NCBI GenBank assembly: GCA_964575975.1
Contig: CAZNTU010000101.1
Span: 1 to 18,369, forward strand
Origin: G963674505 sp964575975
Lineage (GTDB): Bacteria; Desulfobacterota; Desulfobacteria; Desulfobacterales; SKZT01
Direction of reading: 5' to 3'
Length of the DNA: 18,369 nucleotides
Under the pieces are notes generated by a model that did no database searches, was not told the origin of the DNA, and worked only from the letters and a program-made list of their open reading frames with translations. The position numbers were made by a program, and so were the translations under genes. This document shows, piece after piece, positions 8,304-15,798 of this stretch (positions are counted from its first letter, which is position 1; the number at the start of each line of letters is the position of its first letter).

Positions 8304-8604
8304 TTTTGTTTCGCTCCTTGTTTTTAACAGTATGATGAAAGCTCCGAACGCCGGACGAATCCAGACGACTTCGCGGAAGCCTCAAGACGCAAATTATCGG
8401 CGGGGACTGTTTGGTCGGGATTAAATTCGGAATAAAAAAAAGTTACGGTTCCGAGATTAAAAAATCGTCCCCAATCCAACCCAAAATCGTCCCCCGGACG
8501 ATAGATCCCCTTCATAAAAAGCGATATAAGTTCACATGGGAATTAAAGAAAATCCCCAAAACCGCAATCAAAGAAAGCTCGATTTTCGGAAGGGAGGCAA
8601 CGGC
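8304..8604. promoter_or_regulatory. Divergent control region with repeat operator candidate
   Basis: This 301-bp region separates the minus-strand PHP-glycosyltransferase gene from the plus-strand methyltransferase operon and should hold both promoters. The dodecamer AAAATCGTCCCC occurs twice, at 8461-8472 and 8483-8494, exactly 22 bp apart (two helical turns). The second copy overlaps a perfect 7-bp inverted repeat with a 3-base spacer, ATCGTCC/GGACGAT at 8486-8502. This is what a regulator binding site would look like. A TATAAG hexamer at 8525-8530 could be a -10 box, but I see no good -35 partner. AGGGAGG at 8591-8597 is the Shine-Dalgarno site for the first operon gene. Confidence 0.5.
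8461..8494. repeat. 12-bp direct repeat, 22-bp period
   Basis: AAAATCGTCCCC at 8461-8472 is repeated perfectly at 8483-8494. The 22-bp period places both copies on the same helix face, upstream of the methyltransferase operon. Confidence 0.65.
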
Positions 8605-9555
8605 ATGTTTCAATTCGGCATAGAGCAAAAGGTGTGCAACGTGGGAGGCGTGAAATTCGGGGGCCAGCCCGGAGAGTATCCCACGGTGGTGTGTTCTTCG
8701 ATTTTCCAGAAGGGAGATCGCGTGTTCGAGGGCAAGCGAAAGGAGGGCTTCGACGAAAAGCTTGCCGAGGAGCTTTTGAAAAACCAGGACAAGATTTCTG
8801 CGGAGAGCGGCGTGCCCGCGATGGCGGACATCGTCGCCAACACCGGAAAGGAGTTCAAGACTTTCATCGATTTCGCGACTTCGGTCAGCGACATGCCTTT
8901 CTGCATCGACGCGTGGGTCATGAAACCCAAGCTGGAGGCGGCCGCGTACTGCGCGGAGAAAGGGCTTCTGGATCGGATGTTCTACAACAGCCTGACCGTA
9001 TGGGAAGCGGACATCGACACCGAAATCCGCGAGATCGCCAAGATCGGCGTAAAACACGTTCTTTTGGTCGCTTTCGACCAGGAGGACCAGATGCCGACAG
9101 GCCGTATCAAGGGTACGCGGAAACTGCTGGACGCCATCGAAAAGGCGGGGGCGAATTTCGAGAGCGTCATCGTGGACACGTCGGTGATGAACGGTCCCGC
9201 CACCGCCTTTTGCGGAGTGTCGAACAAGCTGATCAAGGAAAAATGGGGCTTTGCCACCGCCAGCGCCCCCAGCAACGGGTCCTACATGTGGAAACAGGCT
9301 CGCGAAATGTGGGGGTTCAGGGGATGGGCCGCGGCCGACGCCGCCTTGGAAGCCCTGTCCGCTTTCATGTACCACGACATGATCTTCTCGGGCCCCATGG
9401 CCGGAGCGACCCGCATAATCCCGGCCGTCGCCATGGCCGACGCCTTCCTGGCCACGGCCGTTTTCTCGGAAACGAAGAAATTGCCTGCGGATCCCAACCA
9501 TCCGCTTTTCAAACTTTTCCCGGATTTCGTCGATCAACTCAAAAAAATCGACTGA
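8605..9555 (+). CDS. MtrH-family methyltransferase (methylcorrinoid:tetrahydropterin)
   Basis: This 316-residue protein resembles subunit H of archaeal tetrahydromethanopterin S-methyltransferase, the subunit that handles the pterin-bound methyl group, and its stand-alone bacterial relatives. The N-terminal block MFQFGIEQKVCNVGGVKFGG followed by QPGEYPTVV is the family hallmark. The rest reads as a TIM-barrel protein of normal length for MtrH. The start at ATG 8605 is preferred over the in-frame ATG at 8536 because family members begin with MFxFxxEQ and AGGGAGG lies seven bases upstream. No other Mtr subunit is present, so it acts as a soluble enzyme. It leads a four-gene set with a UroD-family methyltransferase, a corrinoid protein and an activator; the same set of families occurs in bacterial and archaeal methyl-group-using systems. 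By inference it moves the methyl group between the corrinoid protein and tetrahydrofolate or tetrahydromethanopterin. Confidence 0.88.
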   Translation: MFQFGIEQKVCNVGGVKFGGQPGEYPTVVCSSIFQKGDRVFEGKRKEGFDEKLAEELLKNQDKISAESGVPAMADIVANTGKEFKTFIDFATSVSDMPFCIDAWVMKPKLEAAAYCAEKGLLDRMFYNSLTVWEADIDTEIREIAKIGVKHVLLVAFDQEDQMPTGRIKGTRKLLDAIEKAGANFESVIVDTSVMNGPATAFCGVSNKLIKEKWGFATASAPSNGSYMWKQAREMWGFRGWAAADAALEALSAFMYHDMIFSGPMAGATRIIPAVAMADAFLATAVFSETKKLPADPNHPLFKLFPDFVDQLKKID

Positions 9556-9598
9556 ACAATTATTTACAACGAGCACAACGCAGAGAAAGGAGAACGAA

Positions 9599-10639
9599 AT
9601 GGCAGAACTTACTTCCAAGGAACGGGTCCGGCGTTTGTTTCGCCGCGAGCCGATCGACCGGATGCCGGTGTTCAGCGGAATGGGCATGGTGACCATCCAG
9701 GCGATCAGGGACATCGGAATTCGCTTCGCCGAGGTGCATACGACGGGCGAGAACCTTGCGCGCTCCGCGAAGCGCAACGCGGAAATGTTCGGTCTGGACG
9801 CGGTCGTCATTCCCTACGACATGTGTACCATCGCGGAAGCCCTCGGACGAGGCACCAGCCTTTACATGAATTCGGAGGACATCCTCTATCCGACCGTTCC
9901 GGAAAAATGGAAGTCCCTCGACGACGTGGAAATACCCGACGATTTTCTGACCAGGGCCAGAATGCCGGAAGTCGACAAGGGGTTCGAAATTCTCAAGTCC
10001 GACAAGGACATGGCCATCGGCGCCTGGGTACTGGGTCCCTTCACGCAGGCCGGTCAAGTTATAGAACTTGACCTTCTGCTCAAGGGTATCAAGAAAAACA
10101 AGGACGCCGTCGAGGCGTTCCTGGAAAAAATGACGCTTCTGACAATCAAGGCCGCCAAGCACTACGAATCCCTCGGCGCCGATTACATTTCGGTTCGCGA
10201 AATGGGTTCCGGCTCCGACCTGCTGTCCCCCAAAATGTGGAAATCCTTTATCCAGCCCAACCTCGCCAGGATCTTCGAGGCCATGGAAATCCCCACCGTG
10301 AACCATATCTGCGGAAGCACCGACTTGATCGTGGAGATGATGAACGAATGCGGCGCGGACGCGATCAGCGTGGACCAGAAGAACAACCTCGTGGAATCCC
10401 GGAAGAAACTGGGGAACGACGTTTTGATTTTCGGCAATTTCGATCCCTACGGCACGCTCGTGCAGGCCGATCCCTCCGCAGTGGAAGGCGTCATGAAGAA
10501 ATGCATCGACAACGGCGTGGACGCGGTATGGCCGGGATGCGACATTTGGCCGGACGTCAAGGAGGAATCCATGAGAAACTACGTCAATACCGTCAAGGAA
10601 TACGGCAGGAAGCCGTCGCCGGCGGTCGGGAGATTGTAG
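9599..10639 (+). CDS. UroD/MtaA-family corrinoid methyltransferase
   Basis: This 346-residue protein belongs to the uroporphyrinogen decarboxylase-like fold, in the branch of MtaA, MtbA and CmuA methyltransferases rather than true heme-pathway decarboxylases. The zinc-binding H-x-C...C set is visible: His236 and Cys238 in VNHICGST, and Cys314 in WPGCDIWPD, spaced as in MtaA/MtbA. The GADAISVDQ and IFGNFDPYGTL segments also match this branch. Zinc would activate a thiol or the methyl donor, and the partner is the corrinoid protein encoded 117 bp downstream. AAAGGAGA lies before the ATG. MtaA uses coenzyme M, but homologues in bacteria act on other methylated compounds, including aryl methyl ethers. 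In this operon it is the most likely substrate-specific methyltransferase, since no MtaB or MttB-type gene is present. The substrate cannot be read from the sequence. Confidence 0.9.
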   Translation: MAELTSKERVRRLFRREPIDRMPVFSGMGMVTIQAIRDIGIRFAEVHTTGENLARSAKRNAEMFGLDAVVIPYDMCTIAEALGRGTSLYMNSEDILYPTVPEKWKSLDDVEIPDDFLTRARMPEVDKGFEILKSDKDMAIGAWVLGPFTQAGQVIELDLLLKGIKKNKDAVEAFLEKMTLLTIKAAKHYESLGADYISVREMGSGSDLLSPKMWKSFIQPNLARIFEAMEIPTVNHICGSTDLIVEMMNECGADAISVDQKNNLVESRKKLGNDVLIFGNFDPYGTLVQADPSAVEGVMKKCIDNGVDAVWPGCDIWPDVKEESMRNYVNTVKEYGRKPSPAVGRL

Positions 10640-10647
10640 CGGGCCGG

Positions 10648-10724
10648 AGCTGAAAGCTAAAAGCTCAAAACGGAAAATCTAAAAGCTAACGGCTAAAAGC
10701 CAACGGCCAACGGCTAACAGCTAA
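10648..10724 (+). repeat. Eleven-unit 7-nt imperfect tandem repeat
   Basis: The gap between the UroD-family gene and the corrinoid gene contains eleven consecutive heptamers in perfect register: AGCTGAA, AGCTAAA, AGCTCAA, AACGGAA, AATCTAA, AAGCTAA, CGGCTAA, AAGCCAA, CGGCCAA, CGGCTAA, CAGCTAA. The consensus is close to (A/C)(A/G)GCTAA. It ends 20 bp before the corrinoid gene's ribosome site, so it would be in the 5' region of that gene's message. Confidence 0.85.
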
Positions 10725-10756
10725 CTTTAATCGATATGCAAACAAGGAGAACACCG

Positions 10757-11425
10757 ATGACTGACGAGAACAGAAGGAAGGAAATTCTTACGAAACTGGC
10801 CGAGGCCGTCGTGGAGTACGACGAGGACGAGGCCAAGAATTGGTCCGGAATCGCGGTCGCCGAAGGACTCGACGCCATGGACGCCATCATGAACGGGTTG
10901 GCCGCCGGCATGGAAAAGGTGGGCGACCTTTACGACAAGCAGGAATATTTCGTGCCCGAACTACTCATGTCCGCCGACGCCCTGTACCTTGGGCTCGACA
11001 TCCTAAAGCCCCACATCAAGAAGGAAACCGTCAAGAAGATGGGCCAGGTGGTCATCGGGACGGTCCAGGGCGACGTTCACGACATCGGCAAGAACATCAT
11101 AAAGCTCATGTTCGACGTGGGCGGTTTCGAGGTACACGACCTCGGCCGCGACGTTCCCCTGGAGAGGTTCGTCGAGGAGCAGCTGCGCACCGACTCCGAA
11201 ATCGTCGCCATGTCCGCCATGATGACCACCACCATGATGGGAATGAAGAAAGTCATCGAAATGATCAAGGCGAAGAACCCCGACGTCAAGATCATGCTGG
11301 GAGGCGCGCCGGTCACCCAGGACGTGGCCACGTTGTTCGGCGCCGACGGATACGCCGAATCGGCCGGAAACGCCGTCCAGGAAGCCATCAAGATGGTCGG
11401 CCAACTGAGAAGGATGCACGGTTAA
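10757..11425 (+). CDS. Corrinoid methyl-carrier protein (B12-binding)
   Basis: This 222-residue protein is a methyltransferase cognate corrinoid protein of the MtaC/MtbC/MttC type. Residues 1-90 form the helical cap domain (LYDKQEYFVPELLMSADAL is typical). Residues about 95-222 form the Rossmann-like B12 domain with GDVHDIGKNI, in which His108 (D-x-H-x-x-G) is the lower axial ligand of cobalt. VAMSAMMTTTMMGMK and IMLGGAPVT are the other cobalamin-contacting segments. It carries the methyl group between the two methyltransferases encoded upstream and is re-reduced by the downstream RACE protein. I chose ATG 10757, which has AAGGAGA six bases upstream, over the in-frame ATG at 10736, which would place that site inside the coding region. 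It is the expected length and looks intact. Confidence 0.95.
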   Translation: MTDENRRKEILTKLAEAVVEYDEDEAKNWSGIAVAEGLDAMDAIMNGLAAGMEKVGDLYDKQEYFVPELLMSADALYLGLDILKPHIKKETVKKMGQVVIGTVQGDVHDIGKNIIKLMFDVGGFEVHDLGRDVPLERFVEEQLRTDSEIVAMSAMMTTTMMGMKKVIEMIKAKNPDVKIMLGGAPVTQDVATLFGADGYAESAGNAVQEAIKMVGQLRRMHG

Positions 11426-11465
11426 CCGCGGATCCCGCGCGTATAAAGCAAGGAGGACTGCACCA

Positions 11466-13523
11466 ATGGAGGACAACAAGGCGAAAATCATATTCCAGCC
11501 GTCGGGGCGCAGAGGGGAGGTCTCCAAGGGGATCACGCTCATAGAGGCCTCTCGGAAGCTCGGCGTGGATATCGAGGCGCTGTGCGGCGAAAAGAAGGTG
11601 TGCGGCAAATGCAAGGTCCGCATCGAGCAGGGTTATTTCGAGAAGTTCGGGATCGAATCCAAATTGTCCAACGCGACCCCGTGGCAGCAGGAAGAGGACA
11701 AGTACGTCACACCCAAGGAAAGGGAAATGGGCTATCGGCTGGGTTGCGTCGCCAAGATCGAGGGAGACCTCCTGGTGTTCGTCCCGGAGGAGTCCCGTGC
11801 CGGCAAGCAGGTCGTCAGCAAGGCGGCCCGCGACATCCACATCGATCACGATCCCGCGATCAGGCTCTACTACGTCGAAGTGGAAAAGCCCACCTTCCAC
11901 GATCCCACCGCCGACTTCGAACGCATCTGCCACAAGCTGGAGCAGGAGTACAAGCTGATCAACCTGAGCGCGGACATCTTCTGCCTGCGCGAAATCCCGG
12001 GGGCCATTCGCAAGGGGGACTGGAAAGTCACCGTGAGCGTCTGGAACGACAAGGAAGTCGTCCGGGTCAGGCCGGGCAAGCACGAGAACGCCTACGGGGT
12101 CGCGATCGACGTGGGCACCACCACTGTCGCGGCTTACTTTTGCAACCTTATGACCATGGAGGTCATCGACACCGTTTCCCTGATGAACCCGCAGTGCAAG
12201 TACGGCGAGGACGTCATGAGCCGGATCACCTACCACATGATGAACCCGGACGGGCTGGATCGCATGAGCGCGGACATCGTCGAAGGGCTCAACTGGCTGG
12301 TCGACGAGGCGATCAAGGGGACGTATCCCCCCAAAAAGAAAGTGAAGAAGAAAAAAGGCGAGGAGGGGCCCGACGAATACGTGGAGGCGCCCGAAGAGGG
12401 CAAGACTTATCTGAGGCTGGTCCGCGAGGACATCGAGGATCTTACCATCGGGTTCAATACGGCCATGCACCACATTTTGCTCAAGCTTGATCCGGAGCAC
12501 GTGGGGCTTGCGCCGTTCCCGCCGGTGGTCCACCACAGCCTCGACGTCAAGGCCCGGGACCTCGGAATCAAAATCAACCCGTCGGCCTACGTGTTCGTCC
12601 TTCCCAACGAGGCCGGCTTCGTGGGGGCGGACAACGTGGGAGTTCTGATCGCCGAGGAGCCGTACAAGCACGACGAGATTCAGCTGATCATCGACATCGG
12701 GACCAACGGCGAGCTGGTCTTGGGCAACAGGCAAAAGTTGATCTCGTCCTCGTGCGCGACCGGCCCCGCCCTGGAGGGCGCCCAGCTGTCCTTCGGCATG
12801 AGGGCCGCGCCGGGGGCCATCGAGCGGATCAAGATCGATCCCGACACCCACGAGGTGGACTACAAGGTGATCGGCCGAGACGCATGGCGAAGCTACTCCG
12901 AGCCAAAGGAGATGAAAGCGAAGGGCATATGCGGGTCGGGCATTTTGGACGTGCTGGCGGAACTTTACGCCTCGGGCGTGATTGTGAAGAGCGGCGCGTT
13001 CAACAAGAAGGGGCAGAAGTCGAACCGGTTCCGGAAAAATCCCGATACGGGGCAGCCGGAGTTCGTCCTGGCATGGGCCGAGGAATCCAGCATCGAAAAG
13101 GACATCGTCATCACCCAGAAGGACGTCCGCCAGATTCAGCTGGCCAAGGGGGCGCTCTACGCGGGCTGCAAGCTCATGGTCAACCGGATGGGGATCGAGA
13201 AGGTGGACAAGGTCAAGATCGCGGGGGCGTTCGGCACCCACGTGGACCGGCAAAAGGCTCTTGTCATGGGGCTTTTCCCGGACTGCGACATCGAGAAGAT
13301 CGAGTCGGTTGGAAACGCCGCCGGAGACGGCTGCCGGGCGGCACTGCTGAACAAGGCCAAGCGCGAGGAGGCCAACTGGGTGTCCCGCAACGTGGAATAC
13401 ATCGAGTTGACCGTGGAAAAGAATTTCCAGAAGGAATTCATGGAGGCCATGCAGCTTCCGCACATGACCGACAAGTTCCCGCATCTAAAGGGAATCGTTC
13501 GGGACGAGATTCTCAACCAATAG
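11466..13523 (+). CDS. RACE protein: reductive activator of the corrinoid protein
   Basis: This 685-residue protein belongs to the reductive activators of corrinoid proteins (COG3894, the bacterial counterparts of RamA). Residues 1-100 are a plant-type [2Fe-2S] ferredoxin domain with C-x5-C-x2-C at Cys40, Cys46 and Cys49 and the fourth ligand at Cys94 (RLGCVAK). The C-terminal part is an ASKHA-type ATPase domain: VAIDVGTTTVAAYF, IIDIGTNGELVLGN and GICGSGILDVL. Using ATP, it reduces corrinoid that has slipped to Co(II) back to Co(I). An unusual lysine- then glutamate-rich insert lies at about residues 286-318 (PPKKKVKKKKGEEGPDE). AAGGAGG lies nine bases before the ATG, and the gene follows the corrinoid gene by 40 bp. 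The electron donor for this family is often unknown; a reductase gene lies further down the operon. Confidence 0.95.
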   Translation: MEDNKAKIIFQPSGRRGEVSKGITLIEASRKLGVDIEALCGEKKVCGKCKVRIEQGYFEKFGIESKLSNATPWQQEEDKYVTPKEREMGYRLGCVAKIEGDLLVFVPEESRAGKQVVSKAARDIHIDHDPAIRLYYVEVEKPTFHDPTADFERICHKLEQEYKLINLSADIFCLREIPGAIRKGDWKVTVSVWNDKEVVRVRPGKHENAYGVAIDVGTTTVAAYFCNLMTMEVIDTVSLMNPQCKYGEDVMSRITYHMMNPDGLDRMSADIVEGLNWLVDEAIKGTYPPKKKVKKKKGEEGPDEYVEAPEEGKTYLRLVREDIEDLTIGFNTAMHHILLKLDPEHVGLAPFPPVVHHSLDVKARDLGIKINPSAYVFVLPNEAGFVGADNVGVLIAEEPYKHDEIQLIIDIGTNGELVLGNRQKLISSSCATGPALEGAQLSFGMRAAPGAIERIKIDPDTHEVDYKVIGRDAWRSYSEPKEMKAKGICGSGILDVLAELYASGVIVKSGAFNKKGQKSNRFRKNPDTGQPEFVLAWAEESSIEKDIVITQKDVRQIQLAKGALYAGCKLMVNRMGIEKVDKVKIAGAFGTHVDRQKALVMGLFPDCDIEKIESVGNAAGDGCRAALLNKAKREEANWVSRNVEYIELTVEKNFQKEFMEAMQLPHMTDKFPHLKGIVRDEILNQ

Positions 13524-13547
13524 CGGCGATCAAAGGGTAGCAAGGGG

Positions 13548-13574
13548 CCTCCGAGTTTTTGAGTTCCTCGGAGG
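13548..13574 (+). terminator. Hairpin after the RACE gene, possible terminator
   Basis: CCTCCGAG (13548-13555) pairs perfectly with CTCGGAGG (13567-13574), 24 bases after the RACE stop. The following bases TCTTCTC are only modestly T-rich, so it may attenuate or protect the 3' end rather than fully terminate. Confidence 0.45.
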
Positions 13575-13593
13575 TCTTCTCAGACGAAGACCG

Positions 13594-13691
13594 TCGAAGG
13601 TAGCCAGAGCTTCCAGCTCTGGTCCGACGTCGCTCTTTAACAGTGCCGCCGACTGCGGAACGCCAGACCAGGATGGTCTGGCTACCTTCGA
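13594..13691. repeat. Compound palindromic repeat element
   Basis: A perfect 15-bp inverted repeat (TCGAAGGTAGCCAGA at 13594-13608, reverse complement at 13677-13691) encloses two further hairpins. These are CCAGAGC/GCTCTGG at 13604-13610 and 13616-13622 with a 5-base loop, and CCAGACCA/TGGTCTGG at 13663-13670 and 13674-13681 with a 3-base loop. The inner stems compete with the outer one. This is the build of REP- or BIME-like dispersed palindromes. It occupies the gap between the RACE gene and the DUF2284 gene. Confidence 0.75.
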
Positions 13692-13747
13692 GGGCCGGAC
13701 TATCGGCGGAAGCTTAAAAACGGACGGGAGCGTAAGAGGTGGTCGAT

Positions 13748-14356
13748 ATGCTTTGCGCAACACAAAACGAAACGGGAGCGTACGCTTGCGACAGGGAGAG
13801 CCATGAAGACGTTCTCTTGCGCGAGGTTCGCGAGTTCGCGAAAAAGTACAACATCCATACGGTAATCCCCGTCGATACCAGCGATATTTGCGTCGCTCAC
13901 TGGGTCCGGCTCAAATGCAAGTTCGGGTGCCGGAAGTACGGAAAGAACTGGTGCTGCCCGCCCGAGACGCCGCCTTCGGAAAAGACGGAAGCCCTGCTGA
14001 AAGAGTACCGAAAGGCGCTGCTGCTTTGCGGGCGCTCCAGAAACGGCGATTTCTACAAGGACAACGCCAAAAAAAGAAAGATCCAGGTCAACACGTGGAA
14101 AGGCACCGTGGCTTTGGAAAGGTACCTGTTTCTGGCCGGATACTACAAAGCGTTCGCCCTGGTTTCCGAGAGTTGCGCGCTTTGCAAGAAATGCGCCTAT
14201 CCATTGGAGTGCAAATTTCCCATGGACAGGCGCCCCTCGGTGGAGTCGTGCTCCATCGACATTTTCCAGACCTTGAACAATATCGGCGAACGATTCGAAA
14301 TCGCCAAGAACGTAAACGACGAATACAACTGCTACAGCATCATCCTGTTGGAGTAG
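13748..14356 (+). CDS. DUF2284 cysteine-rich metal-binding protein
   Basis: This 202-residue protein has the cysteine pattern of DUF2284, a family of putative metal or iron-sulfur binding proteins. The first cluster is RLKCKFGCRKYGKNWCCPP (C-x3-C-x7-C-C), and the second is ESCALCKKCAYPLECKFP (C-x2-C-x2-C-x5-C) followed by ESCSIDIF. The second block resembles a ferredoxin-like ligand set. The family's biochemical role is not established, although members are often found beside corrinoid methyltransferase genes (from memory, not checked). ATG 13748 is preferred because AGAGGTGG lies five bases upstream; a GTG at 13739 would overlap that site. It sits 224 bp after the RACE gene, across the palindromic repeat, and 39 bp before the rubrerythrin gene. 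A redox or metal-handling role for the methyl-transfer system is inference. Confidence 0.85.
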   Translation: MLCATQNETGAYACDRESHEDVLLREVREFAKKYNIHTVIPVDTSDICVAHWVRLKCKFGCRKYGKNWCCPPETPPSEKTEALLKEYRKALLLCGRSRNGDFYKDNAKKRKIQVNTWKGTVALERYLFLAGYYKAFALVSESCALCKKCAYPLECKFPMDRRPSVESCSIDIFQTLNNIGERFEIAKNVNDEYNCYSIILLE

Positions 14357-14395
14357 CGGTTTTCAACGGGATGGTCTGGCAAACGGAGGTGAATC

Positions 14396-14968
14396 GTGAG
14401 CAGGACCAAGGAAAATCTCGAAAAGGCGCTCGCGGGAGAATCCGAAGCGTATGTTCGGTATTTGGCTTTCGCGCAAAAGGCGGACGAAGAAGGCTATCCT
14501 GGGGTGGCGAGGCTGTTTCGGGCCGCCTCCCGGTCGGAGCTGGTGCATGCTACGTCGCACCAGTGCGCCCTGGGAGACAAAATCGAGCTGATCGAAAACT
14601 TGAATTCCCCCGAAAAGGTCGCCGAGGCTATCGAGAAGCTAAAATCGGAGGGCCGGGTCAATGGGACTCTGGAAAACCTTCAAACGGCGATCGACGGCGA
14701 GACGCACGAATTCAAGAAGATGTACCCGGCCATGATCCGGGATTCGGTGGAGGACAAGGACATGCAGGCGAGGCACAGCTTCGAGTACGCCAGGTCGATC
14801 GAGATGGTGCATGCCAAGATGTTCAAGAAGGCCATGTCGGATCTTTACGCGAATCCCGAGACCACCTATTACGTTTGTCCGGTTTGCGGCTATACCGTCG
14901 CCGACGAACCCCCGAAGAAATGTCCGTATTGCGGCGTGGACGCGAAAAAGTTCATCGAGTCGAATTGA
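14396..14968 (+). CDS. Rubrerythrin
   Basis: This 190-residue protein is a rubrerythrin, a cytoplasmic non-heme diiron peroxidase that protects anaerobes from peroxide. The four-helix diiron domain (residues about 5-150) shows AGESEAYVRY and SELVHATSH in the first half, and DGETHEF and SIEMVHAKMF in the second. These supply the usual Glu and His ligands. The C-terminus has a rubredoxin-like domain, YVCPVCGY followed by KKCPYCGV (C-x2-C-x11-C-x2-C), for electron entry. The start is GTG at 14396 with GGAGGTG just upstream. It lies between the DUF2284 and DUF1638 genes with short gaps, which points to a shared transcript. Its presence supports an anaerobic host and fits protection of the oxygen-sensitive Co(I) chemistry. 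Confidence 0.95.
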   Translation: MSRTKENLEKALAGESEAYVRYLAFAQKADEEGYPGVARLFRAASRSELVHATSHQCALGDKIELIENLNSPEKVAEAIEKLKSEGRVNGTLENLQTAIDGETHEFKKMYPAMIRDSVEDKDMQARHSFEYARSIEMVHAKMFKKAMSDLYANPETTYYVCPVCGYTVADEPPKKCPYCGVDAKKFIESN

Positions 14969-14984
14969 CCGAAGGGAATGATCG

Positions 14985-15784
14985 ATGCCTGTCCTGGGAA
15001 TCCTGACGTGCGAAATTTTGGAGCTTGAGTTCGCATATCTTCTGTCCCGCGATCCCGACGTGTCGGACGTAACCGTGGTCGAGGATTCCCATTCGTCGGG
15101 ATTGATCGAGGCGTTGGAAGCCAACGGAACGAGCCCTAACCGGGTACCCGTACTGCGAGGATTTCGCCCCGGCAGCCCCGGCCGTTTGGAGGTTGTCGTT
15201 CGAGTCCTGGAACTTGCGCTTCACAATCGAAAAAGCCTTCTGCAAGACGGTTTGGTCAAGGCCGCCAAGGAGATGGGACGATGCGCGGACGCCTTCGTGC
15301 TGGGCTACGGCCTCTGTGGCAACGCGCTTCGAAATCCGGAGGAGCTTCTGGCCGACGCCGGCGCGCCGGTGTTCGTCCCAATGGACGAAGATCATCCCGT
15401 GGACGACTGCGTGGGGATGATCATCGGCGGAAGGGAATGCTATTACCGGGAGCAGTGCAAAGTGGCCGGAACATTCTTCATGATCCCCGGCTGGACCCGG
15501 CATTGGAAAAAGCTTTTCGCGAAAGATTACGGGAAGTTCGACGTGGAGTTCATGCGCCGCGTATTCGGCATGTCCAAATATGAAAGGTCGTTGATCGTTC
15601 CCGACCCGGCGCTCGCCGTCGAGCGGATGAAGGAAAACATAGAGGAATTCAACCGTTTGTTCGGCTTTCGCACGGAATTGCTGGAAGGAAATCTCGACAT
15701 TCTTGACAAGACGTGGAAAGAGGTAAAAAAATATCTTTGCGCGGATATGGAAAAATCCGCGAGCCCAGAGAAACAAGTCGATAG
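14985..15784 (+). CDS. DUF1638 protein, 3' end frameshifted or mis-sequenced
   Basis: The first 245 or so residues match DUF1638, a family of unknown function seen beside corrinoid methyltransferases. Typical segments are MPVLGILTCEILELEF at the start, FVLGYGLCGNAL, PMDEDHPVDDCVG and FFMIPGWTRHW, which contains the conserved tryptophan. GAAGGGA lies before the ATG, and the gene follows rubrerythrin by 16 bp. The frame has no stop where the domain ends: it runs through the whole next gene to 16571 in an arginine-rich shadow frame. A missing base, or a -1 shift at the A7 run (15724-15730, read as A-AAA-AAA in frame), would end it at TAG 15782-15784. A missing base a little later would end it at TGA 15800-15802, overlapping the next start as GTGA. 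I give the first end; the exact C-terminus is uncertain. Confidence 0.75.
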
Positions 15785-15798
15785 AAAGGATCATTTCA

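Noticed and set aside
6328..8385. A 685-residue minus-strand frame overlapping the PHP-glycosyltransferase gene
   Set aside because: It is arginine- and proline-rich, typical of an off-frame reading of GC-rich coding DNA, while the other frame has two well-defined domains.
8536..8604. Upstream ATG for the MtrH-like gene
   Set aside because: It adds 23 residues without family similarity and would place the AGGGAGG ribosome site inside the coding region.
10648..10724. CRISPR array
   Set aside because: The units are 7 bases with no spacers, so this is a short tandem repeat and not a CRISPR; no array or cas gene is seen in the window.
11388..13484. A 698-residue open frame antisense to the RACE gene
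   Set aside because: It mirrors the codon pattern of the RACE gene, has Val/His/Asp/Leu-rich composition and no recognisable domain; the plus strand is clearly coding.
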